Translations under genes and position numbers: made by a program
Notes under the pieces: generated by a model
Database searches by the model: none
What the model was told of the DNA's origin: nothing
Seen by the model: only the letters and a program-made list of their open reading frames with translations
Part shown: positions 45,224-54,264 of the stretch, one piece after another
How the letters are laid out: the number at the start of each line of letters is the position of its first letter
Numbering within the stretch: the first letter of the stretch is position 1
Source of the DNA: Hippopus hippopus
Taxonomy: Eukaryota > Mollusca > Bivalvia > Cardiida > Cardiidae
Direction: 5' to 3'
NCBI GenBank assembly: GCA_946811185.2
Contig: OX328112.1
Span: forward strand, 13,169,215 to 13,233,214
Length of the DNA stretch: 64,000 bases

Positions 45224-46328
45224 ACAAGAGGGCCATGATGGCCCTGTATCGCTCCACTGGCTAATACGTAAAATCCCTACATGCCAAACATTACAATACT
45301 TGGCCAATTGGTTTTGAACATAAGACCCCTGAGACAGGACTAAAATTGGTAGCCCTAGTTCATATGGTTAGTAACAAGAAGATTTCTAAAGATTTCACTA
45401 AATAAGCCCATGTAAAACTTCTGACCCCTCGGGGGGAGTCAAATTCCTCCCTAGGGCTATAATTTACGCACTCTTGGTGAAGCCCTCTAGATATAGCTAC
45501 ATGTGAAATTTGGTAGCCCTACGCTTTATGAATAAGTGCAGGGAGATTTCTTAAGTTTTCTCTAAATAAGCCCATGTAAAACTTGTGACCCCCGTGGCAG
45601 GGCCAATTTTGACCCCAGGGCTATAATTTGGGCACTCTTGGTAGAGGCCCACTAGATAAAGCCACATGCAAAATTTGGTAGCCCTAGGCTTTATGGCTAG
45701 GTACAGGGAGATTTCTAAAGTTTTCCCTAAATAAGCCCATGTAAAACTTGTGACCCCCGGGGTGGGGTCAAATTTGACCCAAGGGCTGTAATTTGGACAC
45801 TCTTGGTAGAGGCCCACTAGATAAAGCCACATGCAAAATTTGGTATCCCTAGGCCTTATGGCTAGGTACAGGGAGATTTCTAAAGTTTTCCCTATATAAG
45901 CCCATGTAGAACTTGTGACCCCCGGGGCGGGGTCAAATTTGACCCCAGGGCTTTAATTTGAAGAAACTTGATAGAGGCCCACTAGACGAAGCTATATGCC
46001 AAATTTGGTAGCCCTAGGCCTTATGGTTTCTGACAAGATTTTCAAAGATTTCCAATATTTTTAAGTTTTGTTGCCATGGCAACCAGAGTTTTTGAAGGAA
46101 TCAAATTCTTTCAAGAAATCTGAAAAGGCCCATGGCAGAATCATTTCTGTGAAGTTTCATCAAAATTGGATGGGTAGTTTCAGAGAAGAAGATGTTTAAA
46201 ATAAAAGTTAACGCACAGACAGACGGACAGACGCACGGACGGACGGATTGACAGACGCACAGGTTGATGGACGCACGGACAACGGGCCATGACATAAGCC
46301 CACTGGCCTTTGGCCAGTGGAGCTAAAA
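45224..46328 (+). mobile_element. Pearl-like / Helitron-related non-autonomous element, copy 1
   Basis: It begins AACAAGAGGGCCATGATGGC with a perfect AGGGCCAT-G-ATGGCCCT hairpin. It ends with a 9-bp perfect hairpin CCACTGGCC-TTT-GGCCAGTGG followed by AGCTAAAAA, so a CTAA (CTRR-like) follows the stem. GCTCCACTGG near the start is inverted as CCAGTGGAGC at the end. Core repeats recur every 164-165 bp (AAGCCCATGTA at 45404, 45568, 45733, 45898). Confidence 0.78.
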
Positions 46329-47064
46329 ACAACTACAGTAAAACCTCGTTAGCTCATAGCTAAACAGACCTGTATTCTGAGCTAATAAGAACTAAACCCA
46401 AAACTGTGACTGTGTTCTGGTATTTTGATGCCATATATGATATATTGACAATCATCTAATAGAGTTTGTTGAATTCCATTGGAGTGATTTCCCTTTTAGA
46501 AATCAAACTACTCACAGGACTTCAGACCTTTATCGTTTGTTTATCCCTTTGTCTAATTCATTTCATTTAACAGCATTCAGTGTTTGATGTTAGAATCTGT
46601 TAATTGCAAAGGAAAGCATGTGGAGCAATGTCATATTGATTCAAAAACAGGACACTTCAAAGTTTCATCTAAGAATTTATAGGAGTTCAGATGTTTTATG
46701 GATTTTCGGAATTGCTAATTGTCACTTTGATTATTTGACATTACAAACCAAACAACTCCCATAATTACATTTGCAGTTAACCACCGACTGGTACCAACTG
46801 ACATCCTCAATCAACAGGTAAGAAAATACAGTTTGCTCACGAGTTTCAACACCTTCATAATTTACCTACCAAAGGTAGGAATTTGTGTTTAAAAAAAAAA
46901 CTTTTGGGGCCATGAAATATACTACTGTGGAATTAACTGAATTACAGTGAAGTAACAAAAACATCTCTATAACTTAATTCTTTTCAGTGAATAGATTACA
47001 AACATCATACATGGCACAGTTAATAGCACAAGGGGCAGCATCAGCTTAGAAATCAACGACTTAC

Positions 47065-47230
47065 TTTCTACGAAAAGTTCTACAACTGTATTGGCGACAC
47101 CATGTTCATTCTTGGCTTCACATCTGTAATAAGCTTCATCATCAATGGTGATGTCTTTAATTGTAAGTCGACACTCATTGCGATGATACTCTGTGATGAA
47201 GCGTTCCTCACTAGGTAATGGCACATCATC
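47065..47230 (-). CDS. Titin-like exon: second half of the split Ig domain
   Basis: 166 nt, acceptor TTTAATTTGAAG, donor GTAAGTCG; phase 0 in, phase 1 out. It encodes DDVPLPSEERFITEYHRNEC, then RLTIKDITIDDEAYYRCEAK with the F-strand Tyr and Cys, and NEHGVANTVVELFVE. With the preceding exon it completes an I-set Ig domain whose B-strand (LMCVV) and F-strand (YRCEA) cysteines are both present. It joins the exon at 39897 as A|TA (Ile). Splicing directly to 32317 would give A|CA (Thr) in the same frame. Reading through the donor gives a hydrophobic tail ending KRIKL, which is probably just T-rich intron. Confidence 0.9.
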
Positions 47231-47539
47231 CTTCAAATTAAACAGATTCAAAGTAAACATTTCTTTGACATTTTCACCCAATAATACTGTTACTGATAAG
47301 AGACTTTGAAAACTTGTACAATATAGATATACAACAGAAAATTTACAGTACAGGCAATTTCTTCACTGGAAAATACATTTAGATTACCGACTGTACAGAC
47401 AGTGCAGTTTGGTCATTGATCTGCACCATCAACATTCCATAGGCCATTCCCGTCTAAACAGTCTTAAAATTAGGGCAAGCTGGTTTTTGTCTTCTGAACT
47501 TGAAATAAAGTCCAAGACATATTCACCCTTATCTTCTAA

Positions 47540-47735
47540 ATAAATTAGATGGAACTTTTCAAGCCAGTAGTAAAAACTCGAAAGATGCTATTTCAAGTGC
47601 ATTTTATAAAGAAAAAATATTTCCATATTTGATAGTGTAGATCAAGATCAGACTGCACATTCTGTGCAGTCTGATCTTGATCTACACTGTCTAAAAAGGT
47701 CAGCGAGTTGTGATTAGCAGCCTAAGGGCTAAGCA
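47540..47735. mobile_element. MITE D with a 51-bp central palindrome
   Basis: The centre is TGTAGATCAAGATCAGACTG followed by CACATTCTGTG and the inverse of the first part. Flanks (CAAGCCAGTAGTAAAAACTC; GCAGCCTAAGGGCTAA) recur in the copy near 51385-51595, with fragments near 18660, 19150 and 20160. Confidence 0.7.
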
Positions 47736-47840
47736 AACACCTTAGGGAGACTAAAGATGTGTTTGCTTGTGACACATGCATACTTCTACAGTACTGGAAC
47801 ATTTCAGTATGTTTGCCTTCTAGGAACTCTTTATATTCTT

Positions 47841-48068
47841 GTTTAGCCCTTTAACAAATGATAAAATTTTGGATTTGTCCAAATTGAAAGCATTTGCCAG
47901 CAACAAATTAAATGTAGCTCAAAAGAGAAACATGGTCTAAGAAAGGGAAGAAAACATTGTGGGGAAAGGAAAAAATGCTGATTACCAGCATTTCCCCTTT
48001 TCCCACAATGTTTTCGAAAGCTTCTACCGCAGGGTTGTTTAAACTGGGAATTGTGTGGCAAAGGGTAA
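47841..48068 (-). mobile_element. MITE A, reverse orientation
   Basis: It begins with the AACAAATGATAAAATTTTGG end and finishes GAATTGTGTGGCAAAGGG. Central CTGATTACCAGC with long inverted arms on either side. Confidence 0.8.
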
Positions 48069-48106
48069 ACCCTTTAGCAAACAATCTTATGTTTTAATAA
48101 TCCTGA

Positions 48107-48414
48107 TTGATTGACTCTAATGGTGTTTAACGTCGTTTTCAACATTATTTCATTTATATTGTGGCCGCAAGTGCACCTATCCATGCTTTCCTGGAGTCTT
48201 TTTTACCAGTACTCCGCACAATTTTCTTTCCAAGCCACTGGCTGCTTTCCCACATAACCATCATCGAGACAATGGTCAGCTGTGGAAGAGGAATGAATCC
48301 AGTCACGATGACTATTATCAATCCTCGGAAAGAAATTGGCCGAGCCAGGGATCGAACCCATGACCCCCTGTTCTCAAGTCCTGCATGCTACCGACTGAGC
48401 TACCGAGGCTCGGC
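48107..48414 (-). mobile_element. tRNA-derived SINE (family S2) with 14-bp target duplication
   Basis: On the minus strand it opens with GCCGAGCCTCGGTAGCTCAG (box A: TAGCTCAGTCGGTAGC) and has box B GGTTCGATCCC. Its 3' part shares the tail of family S1 (cgttttcaacattattt on the plus strand). The duplication TTTAATAATCCTGA / TTTAACAATCCTGA is at 48093-48106 and 48415-48428, interrupting a MITE A copy. Confidence 0.88.
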
Positions 48415-48788
48415 TTTAACAATCCTGAAGATAAACATTTTGAAAACATTGCAGGAAAAGGGGAGCAATTTCTTCTTTTCTCAAAATGATTTTTCCCTTT
48501 CAAAGAAAACAAGAGCACTACACATGGGTACTTACATTAGGCTGCAGTTGCTTTTAGTGAAAATTCAGTCAAAAACAGGGCATTACGGAGTCAACAATAT
48601 TTTGATGGTTACCTGCCCCTGTTGTATGGGTTCCCCTTTTGATTGTGAATGTCTAGTCCAAGTTTGAAGTAAATATCTTCAGTAATGACAGAGATATGAT
48701 AAAATGTGAAAGTTTTTGCATGACAACCAAGACGATGACGCAGCCAGGGCTACGACAATACCTTGTTTTCTTCAACAACAACAAAGCT

Positions 48789-50037
48789 AACAAGAGGGCC
48801 ATGATGGCCTTGTATCGCTCCACTGGTTAATAAGTAAAAACACTATAAGCCAAACTTTACAATACTTGGCCAATTGGTTTCGAACTAGAAGGCATACAAA
48901 ATGTTTTTTATAAAATCCTACGAGAAAGTTATGACTCCAGGGCAAAGCCACTTTTGACCACAAAGCTATAATTACTTGAGTCCTGGTAGAGGTCCACAAG
49001 ATAAAGACCCTACCAAATAATAAAGGTCTAGAATGTGTGGATATAAACAAGAAGATTTTCAAAGTTTCCTCAATAAAAGGCCCTGTAAAAAATGAGACCT
49101 CTGAGACAAGGCTAAATTTAGTAGCCCTAGGTCTTACGGTTTGTAACAAGAAGATTTATAAAGTTTTCACTGTAAAAGCCCATGTAAAACTTGTGACCCC
49201 TGGGGTGGGGCCAAACTTGACCCAAAGGCTAAAATTTGGGCCCTCTTGGTAGAGGCCCACTAGATAAAGCTACATGCAAAATTTGGTAGCCCTAGGCCTT
49301 ATGGCTAGGTACAAGCAGATTTTTAAAGTTTTCCCTATATAAGCCATTGTAAAACTTGTGACCCCCGGGCCAGGGCCAAATTTGACCCCAGGGCTATAAT
49401 TTGGATACCCTTGGTAGACACCCACTAGATAAAGCTACATGCCAAATTTGGTATCCCTAGGCCTTATGGCTAGATACCAAAGATTTTTAAACTTTTCCCT
49501 ATGTAAGCCCATATAAAATTTGTGATCCCCGGGCTGTGGCCAAATTTGACCCCAGGGCTATAAATTTAACATTCTTGGTAGACACCCTCTAGATAAATCT
49601 ACACGCAAAATTTGGTAGCCCTAGGCCTTATGACTAGGTACCAGAAGAATTTTAAAGTTTTCCCTATATAAGCCCATATAAAACTTGTGACCCCCTGAAA
49701 GGCTATAATTTGAAGACCTTGGTAGAGGTCCACTAGATAAAGCTACATACCAAATCTGGTAGCCCTAGGCCTTGTGGTTTTAGACAGGAAGTTTTTTCAA
49801 AGATTTTCAATATTTTTCAGTTTTGTTGCCATGGCAACCAGAGTTTTTGAAGGAATCAAATTATTTAAAGAAATTCTGAAAAGGACCATGGCAGGATCAT
49901 TTCTGTGAAGTTTCATCAAAAATGGATGGGTAATTTCAGAGATGTTTAAAATAAAAGTTAATGCATGCACGGACGGACGCACGATGGACACCGGGTCATG
50001 ACATAAGCCTGCTGGCCTTCAGCCAGTGGAGCTAAAA
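48789..50037 (+). mobile_element. Pearl-like / Helitron-related non-autonomous element, copy 2
   Basis: It starts AACAAGAGGGCCATGATGGC, with the AGGGCCAT/ATGGCC(C/T)T hairpin, continues TATCGCTCCACTGG, and ends GCCAGTGGAGCTAAAAA. Between the ends are about four core repeats: the AAGCC(C)AT motif recurs at 49177, 49341, 49505 and 49670, a period of 164-165 bp. Near the end is a stretch of ACGGACGGACGCACG. The architecture resembles the pearl/HINE elements known from bivalves; that family assignment is inference. Confidence 0.75.
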
Positions 50038-50056
50038 ATGTGTAAAAAGTACCTAC

Positions 50057-50250
50057 CATATACCATGTGATCTCTGGAGTAGGTTCGCCAGTTACAACAC
50101 ACATCAGGGTAATTGATGTCCCTTCCTGCACATCTACATGTTTCTGGAGGGTCGTTGTGAAACGGGGAGCTGCGAAAACACTTTCACTAATCTCCTCTGG
50201 TTTCTTGGGGAATACTGTTTCTTCTGAAACTTCTTTTAGTAGAGTCTCTT
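50057..50250 (-). CDS. Titin-like exon: linker plus first half of a split Ig domain
   Basis: 194 nt, acceptor CTATTTTCAG, donor GTAGGTAC; it enters in phase 1 and leaves in phase 0. It encodes an acidic linker (ETLLKEVSEETVFPKKPEEI) and then the A to C strands of an I-set Ig domain: APRFTTTLQKHVDVQEG, LMCVVTGEPTP with the B-strand Cys, and ITWYM with the core Trp. The domain is completed by the exon at 47065-47230. This is the only Ig domain in the window with both disulfide cysteines. A pearl-like element ends about 20 bp inside the downstream intron, right next to the splice donor. Confidence 0.9.
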
Positions 50251-50384
50251 CTGAAAATAGAATTTGAGAAAAAAATGCATTTACTGAATTAAATCCAGAT
50301 AAGTTAGGCATTTGTAAAACAAAAAAATGGTCGTGATAATTTAAGGCCTTGGGTTCTTGTATCAAAGAACATAGATTCAAGTAT

Positions 50385-50598
50385 AACTCTTAACCAAACA
50401 AACCCAACTTTTAACAAGGAAGGCTTCTGAAAATATCGTTTGAAAGGAGAAAATAGTGGTGACTAGCATTTTCTCCTTTGTCCACAGTGTTTTGTATTCT
50501 TTCAAAGACAATTTCCAGTATATGTGCCACATTTATTGTGTTGTCTGCAAATGCTCTGGATTGGACAAGTCCAAAATCTGTTGTTTGGTAAACATTTA
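50385..50598 (+). mobile_element. MITE A, degenerate
   Basis: Both termini are recognisable (CTCTTAACCAAACAAACCC; GTTGTTTGGTAAACATTTAA) but the palindrome has several mismatches (AGTGGTGACTAGC). Confidence 0.7.
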
Positions 50599-50661
50599 AA
50601 GATGTGGTTAATCTTTGGTGCTATGCTTTTTCTGAAGCAGAAGAAATAATCAGAAGTGATA

Positions 50662-50891
50662 GTTAACCCTTTATCACACAATCCCGAGTTTTAATGAACT
50701 TGAAAGAGAAAGCTTTGAAAACATTGTGGGAAAATGAGAAAATGCTAGTAACCAGCATTTTCTCCTCTTTCCCACAATATTTTCCACCCTATCAAAGACA
50801 GAAATCATCATTTGAGCCACATTTAATTTGTCGTCTGCAAAAGCTTTCAATTTGGTACAGTCTAACATTTTGTTGTTTGGTAAAGGGTTAA
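50662..50891 (+). mobile_element. MITE A, complete
   Basis: TTAA plus CCCTTTATCACACAATCCCG at the left and TTGTTTGGTAAAGGGTTAA at the right, with the central palindrome around 50751 (CTAGTAACCAG). Confidence 0.9.
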
Positions 50892-51116
50892 GAATTGTAA
50901 AAAATGGTATTTGTAATTGACTGCTTGCTGAATGGTAAAATTACCATATCTAAATCAACCAAGAGTTGCTACCCAGATTGCAAAATTTTACCCTCTTCAA
51001 TAATGAAAATATTTACATAGGACATGGAAGAAATGATGAAATTTTTCTCAGGGAATAAAAGATTGTGGCAAAGGGAAAAGTTCTGGTTACCATCATTTCC
51101 TCTTTTTCTCACAATG

Positions 51117-51339
51117 AGGTCCTGCATGGCTCAGTGGTAAAGTATAGGACTCATGAAATCTCGGGTTGGAGCCCCGCTGGATCCACTGGGTTTTTTGTGG
51201 GAGTGGCATGACACTTCAAAGCCCTAGCCTAGTACTGGTGAAACCCAGGAAATACATGAATGTGTGAGCTGTTGCCACGATATAACTGAAATAATTTTGA
51301 AAGCGGCGTAACACACCAATCAACCAATTAATCAATCAA
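51117..51339 (+). mobile_element. tRNA-derived SINE (S1) inserted in a MITE A copy, 16-bp duplication
   Basis: The head has box A (TGGCTCAGTGGTAAAG) and box B (GGTTGGAGCCC). The tail is GCGGCGTAACACACCAATCA followed by ACCAATTAATCAATCAA, of the type seen in mollusc SINEs. The 16-bp target duplication TCTTTTTCTCACAATG is at 51101-51116 and 51340-51355. Removing the SINE restores the arm of a MITE A copy. Confidence 0.92.
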
Positions 51340-51384
51340 TCTTTTTCTCACAATGTTTTCAAAAACTGTATTCATTTGTCTGTA

Positions 51385-51595
51385 TCATGCTAAAAAGCTA
51401 ACATGAAACTTTCAAGCCGCTAGTAAAAACTCGAATTTTGCTGCATGTATTTCAAAGGTATTTTTGGGAGAAAGATATCTCCTTATCGGACAGTGCAGAT
51501 CCAACATCAAACTGCACATGCTGTGCAGTTTGATCTTGATCCACACTGTCCATAGAAAGGTCAGGGAGTTGCACTTAGCAGCCTAAGGGTTATTA
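51385..51595. mobile_element. MITE D, second copy
   Basis: It shares CAAGCCGCTAGTAAAAACTC, the CTGCACATGCTGTGCAG centre and GCAGCCTAAGGGTTA with the copy at 47540. Confidence 0.7.
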
Positions 51596-51617
51596 AAGAT
51601 GTTGGATTAATAAAAAG

Positions 51618-51847
51618 TTAACCCCTTTAAATACACAATCCTGAGTTTTAATGAGCCGGAGAAAGAAGCCTTTTGAAAACACTGTTGGAAAAGGAGAAAA
51701 TGCTGGTAACCAGCATTTTCTCCTTTTCTAACAATGTTTTCTACCCTATCAAAGAGAACAATCAAAATTGAACTACATTCAAATTGTTGTCTGCAACTGC
51801 TTTCAATTTGGACCAGTCTAAAATTTTGTCATCTGGTAAAGAGTTAA
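51618..51847 (+). mobile_element. MITE A (TTAA-flanked palindromic element), complete
   Basis: TTAA at both ends, left terminus CCCCTTTAAATACACAATCC, right terminus GTCATCTGGTAAAGAG, with a near-perfect central palindrome CTGGTAACCAG. It lies close to the splice donor of the 51881 exon. Confidence 0.9.
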
Positions 51848-51880
51848 TATAAAGTTGAATATGAAACGGTGCATTCTCAC

Positions 51881-51991
51881 CTTTTTCTTCCACTTTTGGT
51901 TTTTCTTCAAGTGTAACTTCTACAGTTTCAGTGGTTTTGACAGACGTTGTTTCTGTAACTGTCACTTCTTTGTCAGTTGTCTCTTCCAGAG
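51881..51991 (-). CDS. Titin-like small linker exon, 37 codons
   Basis: 111 nt between acceptor CTATTATAG and donor GTGAGAAT, phase 1 to phase 1. It encodes LEETTDKEVTVTETTSVKTT followed by ETVEVTLEEKPKVEEK, an acidic PEVK-like linker with no fold recognised. Joined as A (G|CT) upstream and E (G|AA) downstream, it continues the frame from the Ig of the 54265 exon into the linker before the split Ig domain. Being symmetric it can be skipped in frame. A palindromic MITE ends 33 nt inside the following intron. Confidence 0.85.
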
Positions 51992-52042
51992 CTATAATAG
52001 TATGACAAATAATGAAAGTCAAGGAACACAAAAAAAATATAT

Positions 52043-52308
52043 ATATGAGTCATGCTCTGGTAAAAGGGGGCTTAATGCATCTCTGTGGTTCATTTTACTA
52101 GGCAAGTAATCACATAGTCGTGGACTCTTAAAATCCATTTTGTATAACAACCAACTTAATCATGAGGTATATTGGTCTTTTGACATGCAGAAAATTTACC
52201 AAGAAAAAAGTTTCGGCCCAGGTCCGCCTGTGCAGTCTGCAGGTTGACGTGAGTCGATACTTTTTGCAGATGCATTAAGCCCCCTTTCCACAGAGCACAG
52301 CTCATATA
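52043..52308. mobile_element. MITE B, intact copy (about 265 bp)
   Basis: This is the cleanest uninterrupted copy. The left terminus TATGAGTCATGCTCTGGTAA, followed by AAGGGGGCTTAATGCAT, is inverted at the right as ATGCATTAAGCCCCCTTTCC, followed by ACAGAGCACAGCTCATAT. Both terminal repeats contain a TTAA, which matters because the other MITE family inserts there. Confidence 0.8.
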
Positions 52309-53847
52309 TATCAAACAACATGATATCCTATAGCAAACACACTAAAAGATAGCATTTTGTCTCAGCCAGTGAGCTTGTTTTTGAATCTAGCATTAGAATT
52401 GATTTTAATAGGTAGCCTAATAACATACACTTTCTTCTATAACTGAGACATTAAATGATGTTCTGAAATAATGTTATAAACCTTTACCAAACAACATAAA
52501 TGTTGATGAATTATTAGAATTTTTTTCTGTATGGTAGAAATTGACTGAATGGTGTTTCATGCCACTCACAATTTTATTCCAGTCATATGTTAATGCTAAC
52601 AGCCATCTATTGTAGTATTCCATTTTGTAATTGCTTATCATATAACAAAATGATCGTTTATATGGCATGTTACAATTTCGTTTTCTGTATGAAATACAAG
52701 TATAAATATCTGCATGTTTTCAGTAGGTGCCCATTTTTTCAATCATTATTTTCCTGAATCTCGCCCCTCGGTATACATTCTTTCCCATAACTTTCTAGAA
52801 GTGATTTTTAGAATTTATATCATTATTTGGACCATGGCATACTTTCTAATATTTTCTCATGTGACATTGCCCAAAAAATTTTACTGACAATTGCCATCAC
52901 GTTATCTGAGCAAATACTTTTTGAATATCAAAAAAACAACTGTGCAGCTATCTTAACTGAGACAGTTCACTGGTTTCACCAGTAAAAGACTGCAGTCTTT
53001 CTAAAAGAGAACTTTGCTATAAGCAGTATCAGAAGGGATTAAACCAAGAACTTTTTATTTAGGCATCCCAAAGCCCTGGGTCAATTTCAAAATTGACATA
53101 TTTAGCATGGAGACAAAGTGCTGTAGAAAACTAGAATAAAACGACAATTGTCTCCCTTTTAGTAAATACCATTACACCTGATCAGCCAGCATAAAACAAT
53201 TCAGAAATTTATACTGAAAATTGATTATGCATTAAGTAATTAGATCTTCCATAAACATACTTTTCTTAGTATCATTCTAATTCCAAAAAGATGTCTCTGC
53301 TTGACCATGACATATCATGTCAGCCTATCATATGTTCTATCTTTCAATTCAGACCAATTACAGAGTGGTTGGTAAACATGAGCCCATAATGAGAAACATG
53401 AACATGAATGGATAACACAAAGGTAAAAGATAGACTGGCTGTATTGGTGTTTAGATAATGGTCACATGCAAAACGTTAACACATGCATTAAATATGTGAG
53501 AACATGACTTGTGTAGGTAGGTGTGAGATATTCAGTTATATTCACCTGTAAAGAGAAGCAGATATTAATTTAAACACTCTTTTGTATTATATATGAGAAT
53601 GTTGAAACATGTATCCAGTATAATGGTTAAAAAAAACAAAAACTGATGACCATTTCATTCATTAACTCCATATAAATGGTTAAAAGACCTTTTTTTTATT
53701 AGGAAGAAGCAGTATGTTTGCTAAATGAGAAAATCTTCATAAAACCTTTCATACAGGGCTTAATCATTATGAGTACTTCTTAAGAAAGAGATACGGTAGC
53801 AAAAAGCAGGATAAGCCACAATGTAGGTCACTGTTCCGTCCTCAGTA

Positions 53848-54074
53848 TGTCAATTGATTGGTTAAATGTTTTACGCCGCTTTAAACATCATTTCAGTCAT
53901 ACGGCAATAGCTCACAAATTCATGTGTCCTGAGTTTCACCAGTACAAGACTAAGACTGAACTGTCTCGCCAAAAGATACTCCCTCGAAAAACCCAGTGCT
54001 TCCAGTGCCGCTCCAACCCAGGGTCTCCAGGTTATGAGTCTAACATTGTACCACTGAGCCACCTAGGCCCTCTC
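53848..54074 (-). mobile_element. tRNA-derived SINE (family S1)
   Basis: Read on the minus strand it begins with a tRNA-like head (CCTAGGTGGCTCAGTGGTAC for box A; GGTTGGAGCGG for a decayed box B). It ends in the shared tail GGCGTAAAACATTTAACC. It matches the elements at 23595, 30259 and 51117. Exact ends and target duplication are unclear here. Confidence 0.75.
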
Positions 54075-54264
54075 AATACATTAGGCAATGGTTGAAAAGA
54101 TGTTGTTCAGCTTTCAGATGCCGCTATTAGCCTGTTTGACTAACCTATATGTCTTCTAGGTGCATTTATCAATTAATGCTATTTACCTCATTTAAATAAA
54201 TGAAAATGGTTTATACTTCTATTCATTCTAAATTCTATGATAAAAAAACTATTGCTCAACTTAC

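Larger units (their letters stand above)
39898..47064 (-). other. Intron between the 47065 and 39897 exons
   Basis: It contains a pearl-like element (45224-46328) and MITE A copies at 43884-44112, 43403-43622, 43073-43302, 42882-43072 and 40800-41015. Decayed copies lie at 44673-44880, 43628-43808, 42480-42672 and 41971-42092, with a SINE tail fragment at about 41380-41520. A possible extra exon lies at 42129-42274. The 46330-47060 and 39898-40790 stretches look unique and non-coding. Confidence 0.75.
47231..50056 (-). other. Intron splitting the Ig domain (phase 0)
   Basis: It contains a pearl-like element (48789-50037), a SINE (48107-48414) lodged in a MITE A remnant (48065-48500), another MITE A copy (47841-48068) and a MITE D palindrome (47540-47735). 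No additional exon was recognised. Confidence 0.8.
50251..51880 (-). other. Intron between the 51881 and 50250 exons
   Basis: It holds four MITE A copies (51618-51847, 50965-51380 split by a SINE, 50662-50891, 50385-50598). It also holds a MITE D palindrome (about 51385-51595) and the SINE at 51117. Nearly the whole intron is transposon-derived. Confidence 0.8.
51992..54264 (-). other. Intron between the 54265 and 51991 exons
   Basis: Donor GTAAGTTG, acceptor ATTATAG. It contains MITE B (52043-52308) and a minus-strand SINE near 53848-54074. From 52310 to 53840 there is AT-rich unique-looking sequence with only a short decayed MITE A end near 52485; no exon could be supported there. Confidence 0.75.

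Noticed and set aside
46967..47064. Hydrophobic extension after the Ig exon (LISKLMLPLVLLTVPCMMFV)
   Set aside because: The donor GTAAGT is strong and T-rich intron sequence naturally decodes to hydrophobic residues, so a membrane isoform is not claimed here.
45551..49252. Open frames with repeated YQECPNYSPWVKFDPTPGVTS-like peptides
   Set aside because: They arise from the 165-bp core repeats of the pearl-like elements.
51117..51185. tRNA-like sequence with box A and box B
   Set aside because: It is the head of a SINE with target duplication and mismatched arms; not a functional tRNA gene. The same holds for the heads at 22614, 22937, 23595, 25231, 30259, 48107 and 53848.
16621..51841. Numerous 60-100-codon frames containing FENIVGKGENAGNQHFLLFP- or KVENIVGKGENAGYQHFLLF-type peptides
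   Set aside because: These are translations of the MITE A palindrome and occur wherever a copy lies; they are not genes.
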